DNA of 15,230 nucleotides, from NCBI GenBank assembly GCA_030550695.1, contig JAUQOX010000046.1, forward strand, positions 1 through 15,230, given 5' to 3'. This document shows, piece by piece, positions 1-7,041 of this stretch. The position numbers and the translations under genes are program-made. The notes beneath the pieces are model-generated. The model searched no databases and was not told the DNA's origin. It saw only the letters and a list, made by a program, of their open reading frames with translations. Each line of letters begins with the position of its first letter. The stretch's first letter is position 1. The DNA is from Gemmatimonadota bacterium. Its GTDB lineage: Bacteria; Gemmatimonadota; Gemmatimonadetes; Longimicrobiales; Gaopeijiaceae.

Positions 1-116
1 TTTGGCTGCGACGGGGCCGTTACACCTCACCTCCCACTCTCTAGACGGCTTCAAGGGAGGTGGAGCCCCGCAAGGGAACGTGATCCAGAGGTAACCCGAA
101 TCGGAGGTTCTGGGAA
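1..116 (+). other. Left-edge region: possible tail of an upstream gene plus leader of the first full gene
   Basis: No complete gene fits here. Two + frames stay open from the left edge far enough to be the tail of an upstream gene: one ends with TAA at 92-94 (30 residues ending GNVIQR), the other with TGA at 118-120, overlapping the TTG start at 117 by two bases. Composition does not decide between them, so neither is called as a CDS. A good ribosome binding site, GGAGG at 103-107, lies 9 nt before the TTG at 117 and supports that start. I see no convincing promoter, so the next gene is probably co-transcribed with whatever lies upstream. Confidence 0.3.
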
Positions 117-2099
117 TTGAATGCGTGGATTTGGGTGGGCCCTCTCGGGGGAGCTTTGATTCTGACCGCCATTCTGACCCCTCTGGTCCGGGGGGCCAGC
201 GTGGCCCTGGGTCGAATCGCTCAGGTTCGGAGGGACCGCTGGCACCGGCGGCCAACCCCCACCTTGGGGGGAGTAGCCATCTTCTTGGGATTCGGCCTCA
301 CCGTCATCGGGTTCCTGCTTCTCGGCATGGAGCCTCGGCCCTATTTGGTTGCCGGCGGGCGGGGAATCCTCCCTTGGGCGCCGTGGGAGGGACTGGTAGC
401 GGCCGGCACATTGGCCTTTCTTGTGGGCCTGGCCGACGATTTCTTGAGGATGAATCCTGTTTCCAAGTTGCTCGGTCAGTTGACCGGAGCTTCCCTCCTG
501 GTCATGAGCGGGATCGGACTCTGGATCACCGGCAACCATACTCTGGATGTCCTCGTCTCCCTTCTTTGGTTCGTGGGCATGACCAATGCCCTGAACCTCC
601 TGGACAACATGGATGGGCTTGCGGCTGGGGTTGCCGTCATCGCTGCCCTCTTCCTGGCGGCCATCTTCACCATGGAAAACAGGCCGCCGCTGGCCCTCTT
701 CTCTTTGGCTCTGGCTGGTGCCGCCGGGGGATTTCTCCTCTTCAATTACCCCCCCGCCAAGATCTTCATGGGAGATTCGGGCTCCCTTTTTCTGGGGATG
801 ACCCTTGCCGGCCTCGCCCTCTCCCCTGGGGCGGGCCTTTCCCGGAGCCTTCTGGCCGTGGTGGGGGTTCCCGCGTTGGTCCTTGCCGTTCCTATTCTGG
901 ATACGACGCTGGTTACTGTCTCGCGGCTCCTGGAGGGGCGCTCTCCTGCCCAGGGGGGGCGGGATCATACCTCGCACCGATTGGTGAGACTCGGGTTGAG
1001 CGAAGAGCGGGCTGTGCTTCTCCTGTGGGTGTTGGCGGCCATGGGTGGAGGGGTCGGGCTTCTTCTCCGGACGGCCCCCAGGACTACGGCAGTGGCGGTC
1101 GGCGGCCTGGCGGTAATGGTCTTGGCTTTGCTGGGCGGGTATCTCCTCCAAGTGCACTTCGAGAATCTGCGGCAGGAGGGGGTGAAGCCGACCCAGCTCT
1201 ACCAGCGGGTGGCGGCCCTGCACCGTCGTTACCCTGTCCTGCTCCTGGCCCTGGACGGGCTCGTCTTCGCGTTGGCCTATTACGGTGCCTATCTCCTTCG
1301 CTGGGACGATCCCCGATTGCAGTTGGAGTTGGAATACTTCAAGAGGTCCCTTCCGGTGGTTCTGGCGGTGAAGATGACGGTTTTCGGGGTATCGGGTGTG
1401 TACCGGATGAGCCTCCGGCACTTTTCCCTTCGCGATGCCCTGACGGTCAGTCGCTCGGTACTTTTGGGGACGGCATTTGTGGCCCTTGCCCTTCTCGCTC
1501 TTCAGAGGACCGGGCTTTCCCGAGGGGTGCTGGCGGTGGATTTCCTGCTGGCATTGCCCTTGGCCGTGGGATCCCGCCTCTTCTTTCGCGTCTTGGACAC
1601 CTACGCCCATCGGTGGGCCGAAGGAAGGAGGGCGGCGGTGGTGGTGGGGGATGTCGAATGGTTCGGCCTGGTTCTGGCTGAGCTCGAGTCGGGCCGATGG
1701 CCGGAGTTCCGGGTGGCGGCCTTGGTCGATCCCAGGGGGGACCGGCGGGGCGGTCGACTGAGGGGGTGCCCCTTTTACGGGGGTCAGGATGCCTTGCAGA
1801 GGGCCCTGAAGGACACCGGGGCAGGAAGGGTCGTGTTGGTGGAAGTGGGGGCGGGTGGGAGCGGGGGAGATCGGAGGAACGTGGAAGAGGAGGGAAGCCG
1901 CCTTCCTCCGAGGGGACCGGTTTTCGGGGAGGTGCCCTGGGCCCCTTGGCCGGAAGGGGAAAAGGTGGAGTTTTATAGCCTGAAGGTGGACATTTCCCTG
2001 GTCAAGTACGGCTCGCCGGCGGCCAGGGAAGAACCCGGAAGGGGGCCTGGGGGGTCGGAGGGGGGAGTCGTCTCGCCCCCCCAAAAGGCAGAGACATGA
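117..2099 (+). CDS. WecA/MraY-family polyprenyl-phosphate sugar-1-phosphate transferase fused to a FlaA1/CapD-like N-terminal module
   Basis: A 660-residue multi-span membrane protein, likely transferring a (HexNAc-)sugar-1-phosphate from a UDP-sugar to undecaprenyl phosphate to start a repeat unit. Residues 1-350 carry the family motifs: PTLGG (47-51), the Asp pair in GLADDF (DD 107-108), NLLDNMDGLAAG (about 160-171), FMGDSGSLFLG (217-227) and the His motif HTSHR (284-288). From about residue 373 a second module begins, with several hydrophobic segments and then a Rossmann-like stretch (about 505-585), resembling the N-terminal part of CapD/FlaA1 proteins but without their catalytic SDR domain. 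Its glycine motif is degenerate (VVVGDVEWFG, 508-517). The last 30 residues are low-complexity. Start is TTG at 117 with GGAGG 9 nt upstream; an ATG at 121 is out of frame. WecA-type enzymes are usually about 350 residues, so the length shows the fusion. Sugar specificity cannot be read from sequence. Confidence 0.88.
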   Translation: MNAWIWVGPLGGALILTAILTPLVRGASVALGRIAQVRRDRWHRRPTPTLGGVAIFLGFGLTVIGFLLLGMEPRPYLVAGGRGILPWAPWEGLVAAGTLAFLVGLADDFLRMNPVSKLLGQLTGASLLVMSGIGLWITGNHTLDVLVSLLWFVGMTNALNLLDNMDGLAAGVAVIAALFLAAIFTMENRPPLALFSLALAGAAGGFLLFNYPPAKIFMGDSGSLFLGMTLAGLALSPGAGLSRSLLAVVGVPALVLAVPILDTTLVTVSRLLEGRSPAQGGRDHTSHRLVRLGLSEERAVLLLWVLAAMGGGVGLLLRTAPRTTAVAVGGLAVMVLALLGGYLLQVHFENLRQEGVKPTQLYQRVAALHRRYPVLLLALDGLVFALAYYGAYLLRWDDPRLQLELEYFKRSLPVVLAVKMTVFGVSGVYRMSLRHFSLRDALTVSRSVLLGTAFVALALLALQRTGLSRGVLAVDFLLALPLAVGSRLFFRVLDTYAHRWAEGRRAAVVVGDVEWFGLVLAELESGRWPEFRVAALVDPRGDRRGGRLRGCPFYGGQDALQRALKDTGAGRVVLVEVGAGGSGGDRRNVEEEGSRLPPRGPVFGEVPWAPWPEGEKVEFYSLKVDISLVKYGSPAAREEPGRGPGGSEGGVVSPPQKAET

Positions 2100-2185
2100 G
2101 AATGGTGAGGGGCCTGTTGTTCGGCTGGGGGGGAGTCCTTGAGCTGCTTGGGGGAGGCCTCCCCTGGCGTAGGTGGTTGGTCAAC

Positions 2186-2193
2186 GGGGAGGA
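2186..2193 (+). promoter_or_regulatory. Ribosome binding site deciding the start of the UDP-sugar dehydrogenase
   Basis: GGGGAGGA lies 10 nt before the ATG at 2204. It favours that ATG over the upstream in-frame ATG at 2096, which overlaps the previous stop codon (ATGA) but would add 36 residues preceding the normal family N-terminus. Confidence 0.6.
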
Positions 2194-2203
2194 TCGAATA
2201 GCC

Positions 2204-3538
2204 ATGGATTCCGCGGTGGAAAAGCGTTTCCGAGAGGATCCCCTGGTGATGGGGGTCATGGGACTGGGGTATGTCGGCCTACCGCTGGCCGTGGAAGCTG
2301 CCCGTGCGGGCGTCAGGGTCATCGGTTTCGACGTGAAGCAGGCGGTGGTGGAGGGGGTGAATCGGGGTCGCTCCCACATCCAGGACCTGACTGACGAGGA
2401 TGTGGGCATCCAGGTCCGGGAGGGTCGCCTTGCGGCCACCTCCGACATGTCGCGCCTGGGGGAGTGCGACGTCATCAGCATCTGCGTCCCTACCCCCCTT
2501 TCCAAGACCCGCGATCCCGATGTGTCCTATGTGGTGGCGGCCACCGAGGCCGTGGCAAAGACTTTGAGGCCGGGACAGTTGGTGGTGTTGGAGTCCACCA
2601 CCTACCCCGGTACCACCCGGGAGCTCCTGCTGCCTTCCCTGGAGAAGTCGGGCCTCGAGGTGGGAAAGGACTTCTTTCTTTGTTTTTCTCCGGAGCGGGT
2701 GGACCCGGGAAACAAGATCTGGTTGACCAAGAATACTCCCAAGGTGATGGGAGGAATCACCCCGGTGTGCACCCGCGCCGGCGTGGCCTTCTATTCACGC
2801 TTCATCGATACCCTTGTTCCGGTATCGTCCGCAGAAGCGGCGGAGCTGGCCAAGATCCTCGAGAACACTTTCCGTGCCGTGAACATCGGTCTGGTGAACG
2901 AGCTGGCCATCATCTGCGATCGTCTCAGGGTGGACGTCTGGGAGGTCATCGACGCGGCGGCCACCAAGCCCTTCGGGTTCATGAAATTCACCCCCGGTCC
3001 AGGTCTTGGCGGGCACTGTATCCCCGTGGACCCTCATTACCTGTCCTGGAAGATGAGGACGCTGAACTACAAGACCCGTTTCATCGATCTGGCGGGCGAA
3101 GTGAACTCCGAAATGCCGTACTTTGTGGTGGGGAAGGTGCGGCAGGCCCTGAACCGGGCGGGCAAGCCCGTGAAAGGGAGCCGGGTTCTGGTCCTCGGGG
3201 TGGCCTACAAGGCGAACGTAGACGATGTGCGGGAGTCTCCGGCCTTGGACATCCTGAGGCTTCTGGAGGAAGAAGGAGCCCGGGTATTCTATCATGACCC
3301 CTTCGTGCCCAGGCTGGAGGAAGAGGGAAAGGTCTGGGAAGGGGTGGAATTGAGCCACGAACTCCTGGGCACCATGGACCTGGCGCTGGTGGTGACGGAT
3401 CACAGCAAGGTGGACTATCGCACGGTATGGGAATCCGTACCCATTGTGGTGGATACCCGCAATGCCCTGCGGGAGTTCAAAGGAACCGCAGGTTCCCATC
3501 CCGACGGCGGCTGGATCGTCAAGGCTCCTCCTGCTTGA
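2204..3538 (+). CDS. UDP-N-acetyl-D-hexosamine 6-dehydrogenase (WbpA/TviB-like, UDP-glucose/GDP-mannose dehydrogenase family)
   Basis: Oxidises C6 of a UDP-sugar to a carboxylate in two NAD+-dependent steps; the closest match I recognise is the UDP-GlcNAc dehydrogenase group that makes UDP-GlcNAcA. Numbering from the ATG at 2204 (444 residues, normal length): the N-terminal NAD-binding loop is GLGYVG (20-25), the central domain contains FSPERVDPGN, and the catalytic cysteine is Cys272 in GLGGHCIPVDP. The C-terminal UDP-binding domain includes VLGVAYKANVDDVRESP. The GGHCIPVDP form is typical of the UDP-HexNAc dehydrogenases. An alternative start at 2096 overlaps the previous stop (ATGA) and would give 480 residues. 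The frame is the same as that of the following GT4 gene, separated only by the TGA at 3536-3538 and 9 nt. UDP-glucose as substrate cannot be excluded. Confidence 0.92.
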   Translation: MDSAVEKRFREDPLVMGVMGLGYVGLPLAVEAARAGVRVIGFDVKQAVVEGVNRGRSHIQDLTDEDVGIQVREGRLAATSDMSRLGECDVISICVPTPLSKTRDPDVSYVVAATEAVAKTLRPGQLVVLESTTYPGTTRELLLPSLEKSGLEVGKDFFLCFSPERVDPGNKIWLTKNTPKVMGGITPVCTRAGVAFYSRFIDTLVPVSSAEAAELAKILENTFRAVNIGLVNELAIICDRLRVDVWEVIDAAATKPFGFMKFTPGPGLGGHCIPVDPHYLSWKMRTLNYKTRFIDLAGEVNSEMPYFVVGKVRQALNRAGKPVKGSRVLVLGVAYKANVDDVRESPALDILRLLEEEGARVFYHDPFVPRLEEEGKVWEGVELSHELLGTMDLALVVTDHSKVDYRTVWESVPIVVDTRNALREFKGTAGSHPDGGWIVKAPPA

Positions 3539-3547
3539 GACCCGGGC

Positions 3548-4768
3548 TTGGAAACTGCATCGGTTCCTGTGCTGGTCCACCGGGTCATCGCCCGCCTCAA
3601 TGTGGGGGGGCCCGCCATGCATGTGGTGAACCTCACCCGGGGGCTCGACGCGACGGGGCGTTTTCGTACCCGGCTGCTGGCCGGTAGGGTCACCGCCGAC
3701 GAGGGAGACATGGGCTACTACGCCCGGGAAAAAGGAGTGTCCGTCACCGAGCTTCCCTCCCTGTCACGCCTGGTCAGTCCGGTGGGAGATCTCCGCATCT
3801 TGGCCACCCTCTATTCCCTTTTCCGTCGGGAACGACCCGCAGTGGTTCACACCCACACGGCCAAGGCGGGGACCCTGGGGAGGCTTGCCGCTTGGTGGGC
3901 CGGGGTGCCGGTGCGGATCCACACCTACCACGGCCACGTCTTGGGGGGTGGATACTTCCCTTCCTCGGTCACTCGGTTCTTCCTGGAAGTAGAAAGGCAG
4001 CTGGCCCGAATCTCCCAGCGCCTGGTTGTGCTAAGCGAGCGCCAGAGGCGGGAAATGGCCTTGGACCTCAAGGTGGCTCCTTGGGATCGGTTCGCAGTCA
4101 TCCCTTTGGGTTTGGAGCTGGAACCCTTCGCCCGCACCGACCGGGAGGCGGCCAGAGTCGCGACTCGCGGCCGGTTGGGCATCCCGGAGGATCGGCCTGT
4201 GGTGGGGATCGTCGGCCGACTGGTACCCATCAAGAACCATGGGCTCCTGCTGAGGGCTGTGCCGATGCTCGAAAGCATGCACGGGGGAAGGGTGGATCTC
4301 TTGATCGTGGGGTCCGGTCTCCTGGAAAAGGAGCTCAGAAATCTGGCTGCTTCGCTGGATCTGGCGGACCGCTGTCACTGGCTGGGTTGGCGGAGGGATC
4401 TCCCTGCCCTTTACCCGGCCATGGATGTTCTGGCGCTGACGTCGGTGGACGAAGGGACACCTGTGGCGGTCCTGGAGGCTTTGGCCGCGGGGACTCCAGT
4501 GGCTGCCAGGGCCGTGGGAGGGGTTCCGGAAATCCTCGCCGATGTGCCCTTGGCCGAGCTCATCTGGGAGGCGACGCCAGCGGCGGTGGCCAAGGCCCTT
4601 CATGGTGTTCTACGACGCCCTCATGCCCCCGGCGACCGAGAGATGGTCAGGCGGGGGGTGTGCGAGAGATTCTCGGTGGCGCGCCTGGTTGCGGATATGG
4701 CAGAACTTTACGAGACGGAGTTGGCGATGAGCAAGGATCGGGGGAGGGGTCATGGACCCTTCGTTTGA
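3548..4768 (+). CDS. GT4-family glycosyltransferase (GT-B fold)
   Basis: A 406-residue cytoplasmic or membrane-associated transferase adding a sugar from a nucleotide donor to the lipid-linked glycan. N-terminal domain: glycine loop RLNVGGPAMHV (16-26), HTHTAKAG (101-108) and HTYHG (125-129). C-terminal donor-binding domain: GRLVPIKN (223-230) and the EX7E motif EGTPVAVLE (302-310), followed by the usual AAGTPVAA and GGVPEI segments. These are standard for GT4 enzymes; donor and acceptor are not predictable. TTG at 3548 is the first possible start after the in-frame stop of the preceding gene; there is no good ribosome binding site, so translation may depend on coupling to the upstream gene. 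GTG at 3569 is the main alternative. The 3' end overlaps the next gene by 17 nt. Confidence 0.9.
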   Translation: METASVPVLVHRVIARLNVGGPAMHVVNLTRGLDATGRFRTRLLAGRVTADEGDMGYYAREKGVSVTELPSLSRLVSPVGDLRILATLYSLFRRERPAVVHTHTAKAGTLGRLAAWWAGVPVRIHTYHGHVLGGGYFPSSVTRFFLEVERQLARISQRLVVLSERQRREMALDLKVAPWDRFAVIPLGLELEPFARTDREAARVATRGRLGIPEDRPVVGIVGRLVPIKNHGLLLRAVPMLESMHGGRVDLLIVGSGLLEKELRNLAASLDLADRCHWLGWRRDLPALYPAMDVLALTSVDEGTPVAVLEALAAGTPVAARAVGGVPEILADVPLAELIWEATPAAVAKALHGVLRRPHAPGDREMVRRGVCERFSVARLVADMAELYETELAMSKDRGRGHGPFV

Positions 4769-5732
4769 CGCGTTCCGAAGCCTCGTGGATGCCTCCTGTT
4801 CCTACCTGGTGACGGGAGGAGGGGGCTTCATCGGATCTCACCTTGTCGAGGTGCTTTTGGCCGGGGGGGCACGGGTGCGGGTGGTCGACGATTTTTCCAC
4901 CGGCCGAAGGGAGAATCTGAGGGGCCTGAAGGGGGATCTGGTGGTGGTGGAGGGGGATATCACCGATCCCGACGTTTGCCGGGCCGCCGTTGAGGGGGTT
5001 CGAATCGTGTTCCATCAGGCGGCTCTCCCCTCGGTTCCCAGAAGTCTTCGGGATCCTCTGCGCTCTCACGAGGTCAATGCCACGGGCACCCTGAACCTTC
5101 TGCTGGCCGCCCGGGATGCTGGAGTCCAGCGGTTCGTATACGCGGGGTCCTCCTCGGCCTATGGGGACACCCCCTCCCTTCCAAAACGGGAAGACCAGAT
5201 CCCCAATCCTCGCTCCCCCTACGCCGTCTCGAAACTGGCAGGGGAGCACTACGTAAGGGTGTTCGCCGGGGTATTTGGTCTCGAGGGCGTGGTCCTCCGG
5301 TATTTCAACGTCTTCGGCCCGAGACAAGATCCGGAGTCTCCCTACGCTGCGGTCATTCCCAAGTTCATCCGGGCGGCTTTGGATGGGCGGCCTCCGGTGA
5401 TTGACGGAGACGGGCAACAGACGCGGGATTTCACCTATGTGAGCAATGTGGTCTATGCCAACCTCCTGGCGGCCAGAGCGCCTGCCGAGCGGGTCAGCGG
5501 TGAGGTCTTCAACGTGGGGTGTGGGGACCGGGTGAGTATCCTGAGTCTTTGGAGGATGGTGAGCCGCCTTGCCGGTGCCTCCCCGGAGGCGGTGCACGGC
5601 CCCCCCCGGCCGGGTGACGTGCGGGATTCCCTGGCGGATCTGGCCCGAGCCCGGGAGCGCATGGGCTTCGAGGTGCTCGTCCCCTTGGAGGAGGGGGTGC
5701 GACACACCCTTGCGTGGTTCCGTAACATATGA
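4752..5732 (+). CDS. NAD-dependent epimerase, UDP-GlcNAc 4-epimerase-like (WbpP/TviC group), extended SDR family
   Basis: Likely inverts C4 of a UDP-N-acetylhexosamine or its uronic acid. Visible features of the 326-residue protein: NAD-binding TGGGGFIG (21-28), DDFSTG (46-51), SSSAYGD (133-139), catalytic Tyr157 and Lys161 in YAVSK, and LRYFNVFGPRQDPESPYAAVIPKF split around residues 182-205, a stretch characteristic of the WbpP/TviC type of UDP-GlcNAc(A) 4-epimerase. With the dehydrogenase upstream it could make UDP-GalNAcA. Start ATG 4752 has a strong purine-rich ribosome binding site just upstream (GGGGAGGGG, 4741-4749) and overlaps the previous gene by 17 nt. A run of eight C (5600-5607) lies in the coding sequence. 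Substrate assignment is by family resemblance only. Confidence 0.88.
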   Translation: MDPSFDAFRSLVDASCSYLVTGGGGFIGSHLVEVLLAGGARVRVVDDFSTGRRENLRGLKGDLVVVEGDITDPDVCRAAVEGVRIVFHQAALPSVPRSLRDPLRSHEVNATGTLNLLLAARDAGVQRFVYAGSSSAYGDTPSLPKREDQIPNPRSPYAVSKLAGEHYVRVFAGVFGLEGVVLRYFNVFGPRQDPESPYAAVIPKFIRAALDGRPPVIDGDGQQTRDFTYVSNVVYANLLAARAPAERVSGEVFNVGCGDRVSILSLWRMVSRLAGASPEAVHGPPRPGDVRDSLADLARARERMGFEVLVPLEEGVRHTLAWFRNI

Positions 5733-5739
5733 AGGAGGT
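5732..5739 (+). promoter_or_regulatory. Near-perfect ribosome binding site with no convincing gene behind it
   Basis: AAGGAGGT is the best match to the 16S rRNA anti-Shine-Dalgarno sequence seen in the window and overlaps the TGA stop of the preceding epimerase gene. Five nt after its GGAGG core is a GTG at 5744 that opens an 18-codon reading frame ending at TGA 5798-5800; a TTG at 5742 opens a different, arginine-rich frame of 94 codons to 6026. Neither resembles a protein I know. Confidence 0.5.
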
Positions 5740-6004
5740 CCTTGTGGCGCCGTTCCCCAGACAAGGCCAGGCGACGAGCCGGCAACATGTTACCTGCTGA
5801 GCCATTCTTGGCCCTTCTCGGGCCTGTCCGTTCCCGGCGGTGCCTCCCAGCGGCGGCGGGGCGCCGACACCCACGAGGCGGGGACGGAACCATGGGCGGC
5901 ATGATGGGTGCCCCCCGCGGGCCCCGGGATAGGTTATGGAAGCAGGGGCAACCGGTTGAACCGGTGGTGGAAGAGGTTTCCCGTTCAGCCCAACGGAGTT
6001 TCCA
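5733..6004 (+). other. 272-nt stretch without a convincing gene between two SDR genes
   Basis: It contains a strong orphan ribosome binding site at its left end (5732-5739), a short GC hairpin GGCCC-5 nt-GGGCC at 5810-5824 without a T-run, and a perfect inverted repeat ACCGGTT-G-AACCGGT at 5951-5965. I see no -35/-10 pair good enough to call a promoter and no riboswitch signature that I recognise. It could be the remnant of a lost gene or a long leader for the gene at 6005. Confidence 0.45.
5951..5965. repeat. Perfect 7-1-7 inverted repeat upstream of the second SDR gene
   Basis: ACCGGTT-G-AACCGGT ends 39 nt before the TTG start at 6005. The left part (5949-5958, CAACCGGTTG) is itself a 10-bp palindrome. 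The tight spacing suits a dimeric DNA-binding protein better than an RNA hairpin (one-base loop), but no regulator is known for it. Confidence 0.35.
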
Positions 6005-6982
6005 TTGTCCGATTCCATTTTGGTGACAGGAGGAGCCGGCTTCATCGGTTCCCACGTGGTCGAGGCCCTCTTGGGCCAAGGGAAGACTGTGTTCGTCTTG
6101 GACAACCTTTCCACCGGGCGCCTGGAAAACCTCGCGGCGGTGCAGAACCACCCGCGGCTGGACATCACGGTGGACACCATCCTGAATTGGCCGGTGATGA
6201 ACCGTCTGGTTGCGCAGGTGGATCACGTGATCCACCTGGCAGCCGCCGTCGGGGTCAGGAAGATCCTGGAAGAACCGGTGGAGACGATCACCACGAATGT
6301 GCGGGGCACCGAGATCGTCCTGGACTGCTGCCACCGTCACGGGAAGAAGCTGTTCCTGGCATCCACCTCAGAGATCTACGGAAAGGCCGGCGACCGGCTC
6401 CATGAAGAGCATGACCGGATCCTGGGGAGCACCACCCACCGGCGCTGGTCGTATGCGTGTACCAAGGCCATGGATGAGTTCTTGGCCCTGGCCTACAACT
6501 ACGACAAGGGACTGCCGGTCATCATCGGGCGCTTCTTCAACACGGTGGGTCCGCGGCAGACCGGGCGCTGGGGAATGGTGGTTCCTACCTTTGTAGGTCA
6601 GGCCTTGCGCGGGGATCCCATCACAGTCTACGGCACCGGCGAACAGAGCCGCTGCTTCTGTCACGTCTCGGACGCCGTGCGGGCCGTCCTTGGCCTGATG
6701 GAGGAGGAGCGGGCCGTGGGGGGGGTCTTCAACATCGGGAGCGAAGAGGAGATCACCATCCTCGGCCTTGCCTTGAAGATCAAGGAACGCACCGGCTCCC
6801 GCTCCCCCATCCAGGTGATCCCTTACGACCAGGCCTACGAATCCGGCTTCGAGGATATGCTGCGTCGGCAGCCGGACACCACCAAGATCCGGAACCTTCT
6901 GGGTTGGAGGCCGACCTACGACCTGGATGCCACGATCGATTCGGTGGTGGAGTACATGAGGGCCCAGGGTGGATCGGGCTGA
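6005..6982 (+). CDS. NAD-dependent epimerase/dehydratase of the extended SDR family (substrate unclear)
   Basis: A 325-residue nucleotide-sugar enzyme. It shows the NAD-binding loop TGGAGFIG (8-15), DNLSTGRLENL (33-43), the active-site STSEIYG (120-126) and the Tyr150/Lys154 pair in YACTK, followed by RFFNTVGPRQTGRWGMV (176-192). The SYACTKAMDEFLAL and NTVGPRQTG blocks resemble a group of polysaccharide-cluster epimerases often annotated only as NAD-dependent epimerase or GDP-mannose dehydratase; I cannot say whether it epimerises, dehydrates or decarboxylates. The start is TTG at 6005 with GGAG at 5995-5998, 6 nt upstream. It is a paralogue of the 4752 gene (shared FSTGRxENL-type loop) and may have arisen by ancient tandem duplication. 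The 272-nt gap before it and the 59-nt gap after it make it less tightly packed than its neighbours. Confidence 0.85.
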   Translation: MSDSILVTGGAGFIGSHVVEALLGQGKTVFVLDNLSTGRLENLAAVQNHPRLDITVDTILNWPVMNRLVAQVDHVIHLAAAVGVRKILEEPVETITTNVRGTEIVLDCCHRHGKKLFLASTSEIYGKAGDRLHEEHDRILGSTTHRRWSYACTKAMDEFLALAYNYDKGLPVIIGRFFNTVGPRQTGRWGMVVPTFVGQALRGDPITVYGTGEQSRCFCHVSDAVRAVLGLMEEERAVGGVFNIGSEEEITILGLALKIKERTGSRSPIQVIPYDQAYESGFEDMLRRQPDTTKIRNLLGWRPTYDLDATIDSVVEYMRAQGGSG

Positions 6983-7041
6983 CTCCCTCGGTGGGCGCAG
7001 GGCACCTGTTCCCCACAACCTTCATTCTTGCTGCGTAGGAA

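Noticed and set aside
125..1681. 518-codon + frame overlapping the first gene
   Set aside because: Shadow frame: Gly/Arg/Ser/Pro-rich low-complexity translation without recognisable domains.
51..2084. 677-codon open frame on the - strand opposite the first gene
   Set aside because: Long antisense frames are common in GC-rich DNA; the translation is Pro/Gly/Gln/His-rich with no family motif, and the + strand carries clear WecA motifs.
2096..2203. N-terminal extension of the UDP-sugar dehydrogenase from ATG 2096
   Set aside because: The 36 extra residues precede the normal family N-terminus and ATG 2204 has the better ribosome binding site; the ATGA overlap keeps it as a minor possibility.
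5810..5824. Hairpin GGCCC-5 nt-GGGCC as a terminator
   Set aside because: Only five base pairs and no T-run.
5742..6026. 94-codon frame from TTG 5742 running into the next gene
   Set aside because: Arginine- and proline-rich without any recognisable motif, and overlaps the supported start at 6005; kept only as part of the orphan ribosome-binding-site finding.
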